A DNA stretch of 64,000 bases. It comes from an uncultured Anaerolineae bacterium (GTDB lineage: Bacteria > Chloroflexota > Anaerolineae > Aggregatilineales > Phototrophicaceae). The notes under the pieces were generated by a model that worked only from the letters and a program-made list of their open reading frames with translations, made no database searches and was not told the DNA's origin. Position 1 is the first letter of the stretch. Each line of letters starts with the position of its first letter. The DNA lies in the NCBI GenBank assembly GCA_934216615.1, contig CAKQCB010000008.1, positions 103,348-167,347 of the forward strand. The letters run 5' to 3'. Made by a program: the position numbers and the translations under genes. Positions 44,065-53,153 of the stretch are shown here, piece by piece.

Positions 44065-44919
44065 TTAGAGATTGTTCGGACGTACTTGCCCCATACCTCG
44101 CGTTGTTTGATAGCCAGCGCCTGTCCAGAAGGTAAGATTTGCGAGCAAATGCAAGTAGGGCAGCCAATGCAAATTTGTCCCGTATAAACGATACTCTACT
44201 TGACCCATAAACCCAGTGATCAAACGCTTCTCTACACGCAGGGTGTGCGTTTGCAGATTGATGACCGTCTGCTCAAGGTTTTGATCAACCCACGCATCAA
44301 ATTCATCACCCGCATCTATGCCACCCAGTTTGACCCAACGTTTGCGTAATGTACTGAAGAGCGTACGCGCATCGGGACTGGAGCGGATTCGATAGTGTCT
44401 GGTTTCGGGGTCTTGTCCTAAATTAAAAGCTGTCGGTGAATGAAAATCGAGCTTTATATTTTTTTGCAGGTTCTCTGCCGAACCGTTCCAGCGTTCGTTC
44501 AATTCTGAAACACTGATATGGCCACTATCAGGATGCCCCGTACCAGAGGCAAAGGCATCTACGATAGCGAAGCGTACGACACCAATACGGATGTGGGGCA
44601 ATGCGCGATTGAGTAGATATTTTCGCAGAAGCGCTTCAAAGGCGGGTTCAATCAAGAGTGTGAAACGCCACTCGGCTACATCTCCCTCACCAAAATGCTG
44701 TGCCCCATCTTTACTACGTTTGCCTCCTTGTATCAGGCTGATCGTGTAAGGTTTCGCATTGTTATCATCGTGTAACTTCTGTGCAAGCGGTGAATCACCC
44801 TCTCGAATCAGGTTGAGTAGCGCTGCACGGGCATGATCCCCATGTTCTGCGGATAACGACCCGCGACTTGCAGCCGCCAGACGTAAAACGATGGCATATA
44901 AGCGTTTTTCGGACATCAA
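44065..44919 (-). CDS. cas6: Cas6 crRNA-processing endonuclease
   Basis: The 284-residue protein shows a RAMP fold typical of Cas6: PYTISLIQGG early, a middle WRFTLLIEPAFEALL, and the C-terminal glycine-rich LTFWTGAGYQTTRGMGQV. Cas6 cuts the array transcript within repeats and leaves the ATTGAAAC-type handle on crRNAs. It is the last gene of the interference block, followed by an 82-bp gap with two regulatory inverted repeats before cas4. Confidence 0.88.
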   Translation of the reverse strand: MMSEKRLYAIVLRLAAASRGSLSAEHGDHARAALLNLIREGDSPLAQKLHDDNNAKPYTISLIQGGKRSKDGAQHFGEGDVAEWRFTLLIEPAFEALLRKYLLNRALPHIRIGVVRFAIVDAFASGTGHPDSGHISVSELNERWNGSAENLQKNIKLDFHSPTAFNLGQDPETRHYRIRSSPDARTLFSTLRKRWVKLGGIDAGDEFDAWVDQNLEQTVINLQTHTLRVEKRLITGFMGQVEYRLYGTNLHWLPYLHLLANLTFWTGAGYQTTRGMGQVRPNNL

Positions 44920-44952
44920 TTCGCTCTTTTCATAATGCTAGAGAAGCCTCTC

Positions 44953-45636
44953 TCATACCCGATGCTTCATGCCCACAGGCAAATGAAAACGACCATATTT
45001 GGGATGTTCTCCCTGCCACCATGTTTCGGCCTGAATAAGCGCATTTTCCACCAAACTGCTAGGGCGCATGGAGACCAAATCAAAGAGTTTGAGTTCAGCA
45101 CTGTCTGGCAAATCCTGCGGATTTAAAGGGTAGTGTGAAACCGTGAATTCTTCCCCTTTTGTTTGATGGAGAGGGATTTCCGTAACGCTTAAATAGGCTT
45201 TACTCATCCACAATCCCATACGAACCCATGTTGGGAATTTGAGTGGTTGCTCACTCAGCACACCAAAGCGAAAACGACTATTTACGGCGATCTCTTTGGC
45301 ATATCCAAAGTTAGGACGATTAACATTCCGACGCTTTTCTACTGTGTCAAGCGCAAGACTATAACTCTCATCACCGTATTTAAAGAGATTTACTACGTAA
45401 TGAATGTCCTCAGCTCCAGCGGGCGTAACATAGATTCCATCAGCGTTTAATGAAGCTAACTCTTCATGATAGTTAGGCACATCGACGGCGTGATAATAAC
45501 TTGACTTTGCTCGACCCAGTGCATAACACAGTGCAATATTGTGCAGTAATCTTCCGGTCTCGTATAAACGCCCCATTGTGCGAGTTTCATAAAATAGATT
45601 ATCGTGAAATGTTAATATGCATTCATAAAGTTGCAT
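44953..45636 (-). CDS. csc1: Csc1 (type I-D Cas5)
   Basis: The 227-residue protein begins MQLYECILTFHDNLFYETRTMGRLYETGRLLHNIALCYALG, the Cas5 RAMP-like N-terminus of Csc1, and includes RFRFGVLSEQPLKFPTWVRMG and LFDLVSMRPSSLVENALIQAETWW. It caps the crRNA 5' handle in the type I-D effector complex and is involved in PAM contact in the family. It sits 12 nt after csc2. Confidence 0.88.
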   Translation of the reverse strand: MQLYECILTFHDNLFYETRTMGRLYETGRLLHNIALCYALGRAKSSYYHAVDVPNYHEELASLNADGIYVTPAGAEDIHYVVNLFKYGDESYSLALDTVEKRRNVNRPNFGYAKEIAVNSRFRFGVLSEQPLKFPTWVRMGLWMSKAYLSVTEIPLHQTKGEEFTVSHYPLNPQDLPDSAELKLFDLVSMRPSSLVENALIQAETWWQGEHPKYGRFHLPVGMKHRV

Positions 45637-45648
45637 CAGTGCTTCCCT

Positions 45649-46698
45649 CTACTTAGTTTTTTCCTCACTAATATATTTTCGGTAGTAGTCTTCACATTCA
45701 CTCATAGCGCCTTGTATAACATCTAGGACTTTATTGTCCGGTGTTTCGCGCAATGTCTGAAGAAAACTCCCTAATTCAGCACCCATCAAAACTTGTTCCT
45801 CTCGAACATTGTCCTCTTTGAGTAGGGCGGGAATTACTTCCTTAGTAGCGTGAACAGCATCGCTCAATTTCACGGGGTCGTTACCCTCAGGTTTTAATAT
45901 GTCATAAAGACGTTGGGTAAACAGTAGGTTGCTGAAAATTTCGCCATCACTAAGGATAATGGCGACAATATGATTTTTCACTGTACCGCCACGCGTGGTG
46001 ATTGCCCCATAACGTTCGGTTCGGGTGACGTTGTTCAGCACATATAGGAACAGATTTGCCGTCAAATCGCGCGTGGTTATTACTGATGGGAAAAATACTT
46101 GTGGTTTTACATGATCCTGCTGAGCAAGACTAGTAGCCATTCCCTCCTCACTATTGGACATTGTGCCATCTTCATAGGGCGCATTGAGCGTAAATACCTC
46201 ATGGCTTACGGCGTAATCTGTCAGGGAGAAAGCAGTATCTGAATAAACTTTGCTCTTTTCGCTACCACCTCCTATAGCAAAACCATATGTAATGCAATCG
46301 GGACATCTATTACACGCTCGGACATTATAAATACAGGCGTAGGGAAGACTTTTACGACCTTTATTAAAGTTCTGCACACCATTCTTAATATCTCCATCTT
46401 TTTTCGGAGGTATACCTTCAAATATCTCTGACATGTCAGCTAATATACCGTGCCGTCTTAATAACTCTCTCCCGTTTAGGCGCTCAGGTGTAGTTTGTTT
46501 ACGTTTGAAGATCGTGATTCGTGTCATCGGTGTTTCATCCCCGACGCCCGGCACACCTGCAGAGACTCGTGCTCGGTTCAGTTCACCATCGGTCTGAAAA
46601 AGAGCATACCCTTTTGTCTCGCGCAGCATCACGATGTGAGCATATTTGCCACTTGGATGTGAGGGCAGTTGTTTATGAAAAAAATCGAAGTTCAACAT
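45649..46698 (-). CDS. csc2: Csc2 (type I-D Cas7)
   Basis: I start at 46698 (MLNFDFFHKQLP) because AAAGGAAC precedes it; an upstream ATG adds six residues. The backbone protein of about 349 residues shows SHPSGKYAHIVMLRETKGYALFQTDG and a zinc-type cysteine group CIYNVRACNRCPDCITYG, then GGGSEKSKVYSDTAFSL and ITTRGGTVKNHIVAIILSDGEIFSN. Multiple copies coat the crRNA spacer. Confidence 0.9.
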   Translation of the reverse strand: MLNFDFFHKQLPSHPSGKYAHIVMLRETKGYALFQTDGELNRARVSAGVPGVGDETPMTRITIFKRKQTTPERLNGRELLRRHGILADMSEIFEGIPPKKDGDIKNGVQNFNKGRKSLPYACIYNVRACNRCPDCITYGFAIGGGSEKSKVYSDTAFSLTDYAVSHEVFTLNAPYEDGTMSNSEEGMATSLAQQDHVKPQVFFPSVITTRDLTANLFLYVLNNVTRTERYGAITTRGGTVKNHIVAIILSDGEIFSNLLFTQRLYDILKPEGNDPVKLSDAVHATKEVIPALLKEDNVREEQVLMGAELGSFLQTLRETPDNKVLDVIQGAMSECEDYYRKYISEEKTK

Positions 46699-46739
46699 GA
46701 CATGAGTTCCTTTCATTAGGCTTCATTAAATAAGGTGAT

Positions 46740-49700
46740 TTATTGTTCTTCTAACTCTTCGACTTCATCAGTATCACGCCCACGTTCTTCCCACTCCTTA
46801 TATTGGGCGTCTCTGTAAAGCGCTTCACAGGTGCTCTTGAGCAAATTGAGTTGTTTGCCACGCAGAGCCGCGACATCTTTGTTGAACGCTTTTTGAAAAA
46901 TCTCCTTTACAAAATAGGCGCTGAACTCGCGCATTGCATTTTGGCGCTCTTGTACACTGACCCCTTTAGGAAAGCGCCCGTCAGCCAGACCTTTCCCGAC
47001 TCGATCCATAAAGCGATAGAGTTCCCCATACGCAACTTCAATGAGCGCCTCACTGTCATTGAAGTCAAAAAGGCGCGGGTCGGCGGCGAGAAGCGCATCA
47101 CTCACCACACTGAGAGGGCGTAAGATGCTATTGGCATTTCGGGTATTTTTAGCGCGGTAGAAACCGCGATAAAGCGTAACCAATCGGCTCGCATGTGACA
47201 TATCTTGATCTCCTTTGGTTGTAAATAACTTGGCGTAATCAATATAACGGCGTACTTTTTCGGGCGTGAGTGGGCGATCATCACGCTCTTGTTTCTTTAG
47301 ATAATGGAAAACATAAAGTGGGGATTCGCACAGCGCATTGGCGATAGGGACAAAACGCTGCCATTTTTCGTCGGATCGTTTGGATTCGGTATCCAGATGA
47401 ATGAGATAAGCACTAGTCAGGCGGGCGAGAGCAAAGCTCAGTGAATCAATATCAATAGTTGAACGGGGTTCAACCCCCCAATGTTCTGTATTCGGATCGT
47501 ATCTGATGGAGATAAGTTCTTGAATCGCGGCATGCAGACCATCAAACCACAGCGTTTCAGGCAGTTCAGAAGATTCCAAAACCAAGGGTACACTGCTATC
47601 GCTCACGACAATTTTGACATCGAGACAAATGGATAGCACAAAAGCGAGAAAGGTAGGCAGTACCCACGATTCGATTTCACTTATGCTATCATTCTTTCCG
47701 GGTTTCTTTACACGAAAGCCCACAGTAAAAAAGGTGGCTTGGGCATTATTGCTGTAACGCAAGACTTTTTTAAATTTCCCCTCGCTAGGACGTAAGAGGA
47801 AATTTTCTAGGCGCTGCCAGAAGCGCGCATCCTTAAAATTATCTTGCCCACGCAAGAGACGCCCTAATACCCAATCGCTCAGACGGAGCGCCTCAATTTG
47901 ATTGTACGCACGCCGAACCATGGTGAGGGTTTCCGGTGAGAAGAAATAAGCGGGGTAGAACGAGAGATAGCGAATCCGTTGAGATTCGGCGTCGCTCCCT
48001 GTACTAAGATTCTCTAGGAATAGCTGACGTAAAAGTTGTTCAGTCGCGCAGATGGAACACAGATACCGTGTATTCTCATTTGCGTTCACGCGGAGGCGCT
48101 GAGTGTAGACCCCAGGCTGGAAGGCGACGGCACTTTGTAATTGCTTACGGGTAGAATAATTACTACCACAAATCGAACAAATAGATTTTCCTCGTTTGGC
48201 TTTCGCCTGCGTATAATTGCTAAGTTCATCTTTTGATAAAATAGTAGAACTTTTTGTGCTTTGAATAGTCAGTACAGTCTTAATATAATCCTGTAACTCA
48301 TTCCATGTAACTTGATTGGCTTTACTAGATTCAGGTAAATCTGAAGGTAGTTGTTTCGCTAATTTTTCGGAAATGTCCTGTAGCCAGCTTAACACTTTAT
48401 CTGGCTGTATCCCTGCTTGACGGTTTAAGGCAAAGGACGCGGCCCAGTACCAACGATGACGTATTCCCGTGCCACGCTGTTGATAACTTCGTAATTCCTC
48501 AAATTGGGAGTGTAGATCGTGTATCCCCCATTCTGAAAGAACAAAGGTGATGTAATTGTTAATATCACTAGGCAACCTTCCTTCATACTGCGTTTCGAGA
48601 AGACTTGCCCATTCCGCCATCTGGCGTAACCGAGTGTCATCCTTATCCTTAGAATATTCTGGTAAATTATCAGTATGAGGCCAACCTGAGTTTTCAAGAA
48701 ACTCCATATATTTGGGAGCATTGTTTTGAATTTGCACTACAAGTTTATGGCTATTTAAAACAATGTCTGGCAAATCAAATAGGTCGCGGAATGTGTCTTT
48801 AACTCTCAAACCATCTTTATCAAATTGGCTGCCAACGTTTTTTTTGATAGCTTCTTGACCTACTGTTTGTTTAATATTGTCAACTATCAAATACACTAAG
48901 TTATCTATATCAGGCATTTCAGGGGCATCGTGGCGTTCTAAGTAGACAACCCCACTCGGTGCATAAAGCAAAGGGATACGCGCTTCATTTTTTAGCGCTT
49001 CAGTGACGGCGTTGTGAATGAAATTGAGGAGTAAACCGCGATTTTCAGCGACGTGATGATAGACGAACTGTGCTACCGGACGCCCCAAATCTTCATTTGC
49101 AGCAAGTTTGGTGGCGAGGACTTTACGGATTGTATTGTGAGCGATCACATCACGCGGGGTTTTCGCAATATAAGCGATTAAGTCGGCAAAGCGACTTAAA
49201 TAGGTGATTAAGTCAAGCGAATCAATATCGAGGGCGAATTGAGAATATAAATGCCCACTACGAGCTGTCCCTTTTTGAGCTTGTGTGTTGCAAGCGATAT
49301 AAATCAAGTCATAGAGGTAAGGCTCTGCCCCGCCAATGGGTTGTAAAAACGTGTCCAAACCGAGATTTTTGCACCATTCTCGAAAAATTTCGATTAACAA
49401 GGGCATCTGCGCTTCACTGGGTGGGTCCCATTCTTTAAAGCCTTTCGCCGTTAAACTCTCCTTGACGGTATCGATCTTGGTGTAATCGTGGAGGACGTAG
49501 CCCGCAATGAATAACCGCTCATGAATTTCTTTATCCCACGCATAGAAATACGGGGCATTCCACGCGACAAGATGCCGAGCGATATTTAGAACGGGCAGTA
49601 GGCCATTGATGAGGTGTGCTCGTAAATTTTGGTCATGCTGAAAACGTTGCGTATTTTGCATCCCTTCTGCTTCACGCGCTTGAAAAAATGCCCCGCCCTT

Positions 49701-49946
49701 GGCTGCCTTCAGCGCAAAACGATCAGATAACTCTCCAACCACATGCTCGGCAAAAGATTCTAGGATACTATCACCTGCTACTGCTCCAGCGAACAACACC
49801 TGAAACATGGGCGCTTTATCGCCAATGTCTTGGACGGCTGGCTGAGCACCTTCTTCGATTTCCTGAACAGCGTCATAATCAAATGCCTCATCGCTCTCGT
49901 CAGGTTCAAAGCCCTCATCAAAATAATTATCATCAATCACGCTCAT
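46740..49946 (-). CDS. csc3: Csc3/Cas10d large subunit with HD nuclease
   Basis: The 1068-residue protein has an N-terminal HD region with FIAGYVLHDYTKID (His153-Asp154). Mid-protein it has two cysteine pairs, SICSICGSNYSTRK and TRYLCSICATEQLL, which form a zinc ribbon, then a helical C-terminal half. Cas10d is the type I-D signature subunit and carries the HD nuclease that other type I systems keep on Cas3, which fits the HD-less Cas3 here. It begins 9 nt after cas3. Confidence 0.92.
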   Translation of the reverse strand: MSVIDDNYFDEGFEPDESDEAFDYDAVQEIEEGAQPAVQDIGDKAPMFQVLFAGAVAGDSILESFAEHVVGELSDRFALKAAKGGAFFQAREAEGMQNTQRFQHDQNLRAHLINGLLPVLNIARHLVAWNAPYFYAWDKEIHERLFIAGYVLHDYTKIDTVKESLTAKGFKEWDPPSEAQMPLLIEIFREWCKNLGLDTFLQPIGGAEPYLYDLIYIACNTQAQKGTARSGHLYSQFALDIDSLDLITYLSRFADLIAYIAKTPRDVIAHNTIRKVLATKLAANEDLGRPVAQFVYHHVAENRGLLLNFIHNAVTEALKNEARIPLLYAPSGVVYLERHDAPEMPDIDNLVYLIVDNIKQTVGQEAIKKNVGSQFDKDGLRVKDTFRDLFDLPDIVLNSHKLVVQIQNNAPKYMEFLENSGWPHTDNLPEYSKDKDDTRLRQMAEWASLLETQYEGRLPSDINNYITFVLSEWGIHDLHSQFEELRSYQQRGTGIRHRWYWAASFALNRQAGIQPDKVLSWLQDISEKLAKQLPSDLPESSKANQVTWNELQDYIKTVLTIQSTKSSTILSKDELSNYTQAKAKRGKSICSICGSNYSTRKQLQSAVAFQPGVYTQRLRVNANENTRYLCSICATEQLLRQLFLENLSTGSDAESQRIRYLSFYPAYFFSPETLTMVRRAYNQIEALRLSDWVLGRLLRGQDNFKDARFWQRLENFLLRPSEGKFKKVLRYSNNAQATFFTVGFRVKKPGKNDSISEIESWVLPTFLAFVLSICLDVKIVVSDSSVPLVLESSELPETLWFDGLHAAIQELISIRYDPNTEHWGVEPRSTIDIDSLSFALARLTSAYLIHLDTESKRSDEKWQRFVPIANALCESPLYVFHYLKKQERDDRPLTPEKVRRYIDYAKLFTTKGDQDMSHASRLVTLYRGFYRAKNTRNANSILRPLSVVSDALLAADPRLFDFNDSEALIEVAYGELYRFMDRVGKGLADGRFPKGVSVQERQNAMREFSAYFVKEIFQKAFNKDVAALRGKQLNLLKSTCEALYRDAQYKEWEERGRDTDEVEELEEQ

Positions 49947-49955
49947 TCTCCTTTA

Positions 49956-52049
49956 CTACCAAAAAATTGCATTGTGTGTTTTGCGCCGACGGTAAACAGA
50001 ATCAATTAACAGCGCATCTCGCCCAAAGGCGACTGTGCCGGTCAAACCTGCGTTCTCTATAAAATGAAAGAGGTCTGTCTGAAGGCCGAGTTGCAATAGT
50101 TGACGGACTCTTTGCGGTTCTACGTTCAAAATGATGAAGGTGACTAACAGGCGGGGATAAAGGGTGTCATTAAGGGTTTGTAATTCTGGAATCCCCTGAC
50201 AATCAATGGAAAACCGATTTTGCTCAATTACTTCGCAGATTTTTTCTTCAGCTAACTCAGCATCTAGCCGGATTCTTATCTCGCGATAATCGTCACGCCA
50301 TCCCAATAACTCATAAGCTGCTAATGGATTTGTTTTCTCAAGCGAAACTGCATTTTGACCGTGATTCTGAGCCTTTTGAAGCATGACATTCATAGGGATC
50401 GCTTTTAATTCTGCGCGACGCAGTAATGTCATGAGGTTATAACTGACAATTTCACCACTCTCTGTTTCAGGGTCTTGGATCAGCGCTGTGAATACACTTC
50501 CTCCACGAAACGAAGAGGCGGCTTTGATCTTTTCTTTTTCGCTCGCTTTGGCAAGATCAAAGTATTTTCTGACACTGTTGCCAAAAATCGCTTTAAATTC
50601 TTTTTCCAATGCCTCGCGCGAGATGCGATATTGTGTGTAAATATCCTTGCTTCGGAGTTCTGATAAGAGCTTGCCCGCTTGAATTCCTGCCCACCGATCT
50701 ACGTAGTTTGCAAATTGTTGTGGGGGTGAAAAATATTCTTCTAACTTGGCCTTATATTCTCTCCGTGAAACCGAAGAGTCGTGCGGAAAAGCGTTCATCA
50801 AACCTTCGATGACCCATGTTGGTAAAACCGCGTGGGCTTCATAGCTTTGAAATTTATTTCCATTTGTGTCTTCTGCATGACGCCCTAAGCGCCCCAGTCG
50901 TTGGATGTGGCTGGCCGCATCCCGACTTTCAAAAACCAGAAAATTGATTTTGAAATCAACACCGACATCCACCGTTGAAGTCGCTACCAGTAAATCAAAA
51001 TGGTTTGTTCTGTCGGCTTTGGGGGTGAGGCCCGTGTTTAAACTTACTTTGATGAAGCCGCTGAAGTGTCCTTTTAAATAAGCATAGATGCGGTGTGCCG
51101 TCGCGACACTGTTGGCGATGATTACCCCTTTTGCCGCAGGTTGGTTTTCAAGAAAAAAGGTTTTGATGATGTCGTCAGCGTGTTCTTTGACCCAATCTTC
51201 TAGATTGCCGGAATACAGGCTTAGAGAGGTTTCCCTCAAGATACGTCGGAACCCTTCAGTGGTTTGGGAACGCCCTTCTTCATAACATCCTTGAATGGAT
51301 TCTCCAATATTTAAGTCTGCACGTTTAGCTAAGTGCCTGAGTTGATTTTGAGGTGTCGCTGAGAGAAATAGAAAACGTGGCGGCTGGTCTTTATTTGCTA
51401 GACGTCGAAGCAAAAGCATGGCAATCATCACGGATGCCGTTTGTTCGATACCAAAAAGATGAAATTCATCAAAAATATAAATTTGAAAACGGTTGGCAAC
51501 GAATGTCGCTAAAAAGTCCGGCGCAACCCCCGGCTGTTTATACGCAAAATTCATTATGAGATGAAAAATATCGGGATTGGTGAGAATATAGTCTCTCTGT
51601 CTCATCATGGCTTCTAACTCGTCCATGCGCGAACTATCAATGCCATCCCCAAAAGAGAACGCGTTAATTTCACGCGCATTGATCAGACGTTCGCGGGGTC
51701 TTCTTGTCCCCCACGCAGGCGGATTCCATCTATCCATCAGTTCGTTGAAACTCTGCACTTGGTCATGGGCAAGCTCATTGGTGGGGTACATGACAAAACT
51801 GCGCTGCCGATCATTAAACAGTGGCATGCGCCCCGCTAATGTTTTACCGTCACCCGTCATAGCCTCATTGATGATGATGGGGGCAGTTCCGTGTCGTAAT
51901 GCTTTGACTGTGGCGGCTTGATGGGCGGCAATTTTCCACGGGTTGCCATCTGCGTCTTTCGGAATTTGACGGTCATCAATGCCTGCTTCGGCGAGTTCTT
52001 CGAGCGTCGCATTACGCGAATCAACCGCTTTCAAGATCATCCGATGCAT
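49956..52049 (-). CDS. cas3: Cas3' helicase without HD domain (type I-D)
   Basis: The 697-residue superfamily 2 helicase has Walker A NEAMTGDGKTLAG (Asp/Gly/Lys-Thr at about 64-70), Walker B YIFDEFHLFG (DEFH at 194-197), SAT in LFLSATPQN, and ATSTVDVGVDFKINFLVFES with QRLGRLGRHA as motifs V and VI. No HD nuclease motif is present; in type I-D it resides in Cas10d. A conserved palindrome (52089-52120) lies 40 nt upstream of its start. Confidence 0.92.
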   Translation of the reverse strand: MHRMILKAVDSRNATLEELAEAGIDDRQIPKDADGNPWKIAAHQAATVKALRHGTAPIIINEAMTGDGKTLAGRMPLFNDRQRSFVMYPTNELAHDQVQSFNELMDRWNPPAWGTRRPRERLINAREINAFSFGDGIDSSRMDELEAMMRQRDYILTNPDIFHLIMNFAYKQPGVAPDFLATFVANRFQIYIFDEFHLFGIEQTASVMIAMLLLRRLANKDQPPRFLFLSATPQNQLRHLAKRADLNIGESIQGCYEEGRSQTTEGFRRILRETSLSLYSGNLEDWVKEHADDIIKTFFLENQPAAKGVIIANSVATAHRIYAYLKGHFSGFIKVSLNTGLTPKADRTNHFDLLVATSTVDVGVDFKINFLVFESRDAASHIQRLGRLGRHAEDTNGNKFQSYEAHAVLPTWVIEGLMNAFPHDSSVSRREYKAKLEEYFSPPQQFANYVDRWAGIQAGKLLSELRSKDIYTQYRISREALEKEFKAIFGNSVRKYFDLAKASEKEKIKAASSFRGGSVFTALIQDPETESGEIVSYNLMTLLRRAELKAIPMNVMLQKAQNHGQNAVSLEKTNPLAAYELLGWRDDYREIRIRLDAELAEEKICEVIEQNRFSIDCQGIPELQTLNDTLYPRLLVTFIILNVEPQRVRQLLQLGLQTDLFHFIENAGLTGTVAFGRDALLIDSVYRRRKTHNAIFW

Positions 52050-52088
52050 AGGTTTTCCTTTCCCTAATCCTTATTTTGAGCTTAGCAT

Positions 52089-52120
52089 GATGTCACCCCT
52101 ACAAACATGGGGGTGACATC
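52089..52120 (-). promoter_or_regulatory. Shared palindrome, copy B (upstream of cas3)
   Basis: Perfect 11-bp arms GATGTCACCCC (52089-52099) and GGGGTGACATC (52110-52120) around TACAAACATG. It is the most symmetrical of the three copies, lies between the WYL gene and cas3 and 40 nt from the cas3 start. Likely operator; a terminator is less likely because no T run follows. Confidence 0.7.
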
Positions 52121-52133
52121 AACTCTTGTGAAA

Positions 52134-53150
52134 TTACTTTTCTAAATAGAGTGAGGCTAACTTCTGGACAAGTTGTTGCATTTCATGGAGCGCTTTCTCT
52201 CCACCGATCACCTGACAGTTATCCGCATAGTGCAGTAGGGTGCGCAAGTCGAAGAAAAGGTTGTGTGAGACAGCACGAATAGTTACGTTACCATCTTCGT
52301 GAGGGAAAACTTGCATCTTTGAAAAATGTTCCGTGATCCCTAGACGTGCTACTTTTGCCTTCAATACATAATCTAAAGAGTATTCGGGCAATCTACGTTG
52401 AACAAACTGTTTCGGTAAAATTTGGGGATTCTGCATACGCCCCAAGCGGTAAGTGATGATCTTGTCTTGGGGAATAACGCCATGTGGCCCACGACTTTCA
52501 ATGCAATAGGCTTCTAGATAGTAATGTCCCCGCGTCGTATCAAAGAAATGACGTATGGGTTCAACCCAGTGACGGCGTGTTTTCTCATCATCTTGTTGAG
52601 GGGATAAATATTCAAATTCGAGCTGGCGACGTTCAGCACAAGAAGTTTGCACTGCATCAAAGACGCTCTCTTGAATTACGTCCCTATCCCGTGCTTTCAA
52701 ATTGACTTGAAGCAAACCACGTTGCTGCTTCAAGATTTTTGCTGTGTGAGATGGTAAAAGCCTTTTTATATGTACTAACAAGCGTTGTACTTCCTCTTGC
52801 ATGGGCACATAACCCTCGCTAAAGGTTTGCTCTAAAAAGGCTAGGCCTTGCACTGCGTTTTCAGGGAGGTCAATGAGTGGACGGCCGATGCTTTCTAAAA
52901 CATATTCGTCATGAGAACGGTTATAACATAGCTCTACATCAAACCACTCGCGTAAACGCGCTCGATCTTCTTCAAAACGTTTTTTAGCGTTGCTTTCGAC
53001 TATTTCTTCTCCATCTTGGAGTGCGTCTTCTTGAATAATTTTTAACAACTCATCGCTCGTCGCCGGGCCACGCATCAAACGAAGCAGAAGATTCAAACGA
53101 CGATTAATAACGAGCCACTGCGAACGACGCTGATTATTTTTTTCACCCAT
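52134..53150 (-). CDS. WYL-domain transcriptional regulator
   Basis: The 338-residue protein has an N-terminal winged-helix part (INRRLNLLLRLMRGPATSDELLKII) and a WYL domain in the middle: RRQLEFEYLSPQQ, HWVEPIRHFFDTTRGHYYLEAYC, and ITYRLGRMQNPQILP. A further C-terminal domain follows. It is the last gene of the pPIWI-RE operon (3-nt gap) and is directly upstream of cas3. WYL proteins regulate many CRISPR loci; I recall Sll7009, a WYL-type repressor of the type I-D CRISPR1 of Synechocystis. It is the prime candidate to bind the three shared palindromes. Confidence 0.88.
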   Translation of the reverse strand: MGEKNNQRRSQWLVINRRLNLLLRLMRGPATSDELLKIIQEDALQDGEEIVESNAKKRFEEDRARLREWFDVELCYNRSHDEYVLESIGRPLIDLPENAVQGLAFLEQTFSEGYVPMQEEVQRLLVHIKRLLPSHTAKILKQQRGLLQVNLKARDRDVIQESVFDAVQTSCAERRQLEFEYLSPQQDDEKTRRHWVEPIRHFFDTTRGHYYLEAYCIESRGPHGVIPQDKIITYRLGRMQNPQILPKQFVQRRLPEYSLDYVLKAKVARLGITEHFSKMQVFPHEDGNVTIRAVSHNLFFDLRTLLHYADNCQVIGGEKALHEMQQLVQKLASLYLEK

Positions 53151-53153
53151 GCG

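Noticed and set aside
46740..52049. Type III or I-B assignment because of a Cas10-like large protein
   Set aside because: HD-less Cas3 with a Cas10d/Csc3, Csc2 and Csc1 is diagnostic of type I-D; no type III Csm/Cmr genes are present.
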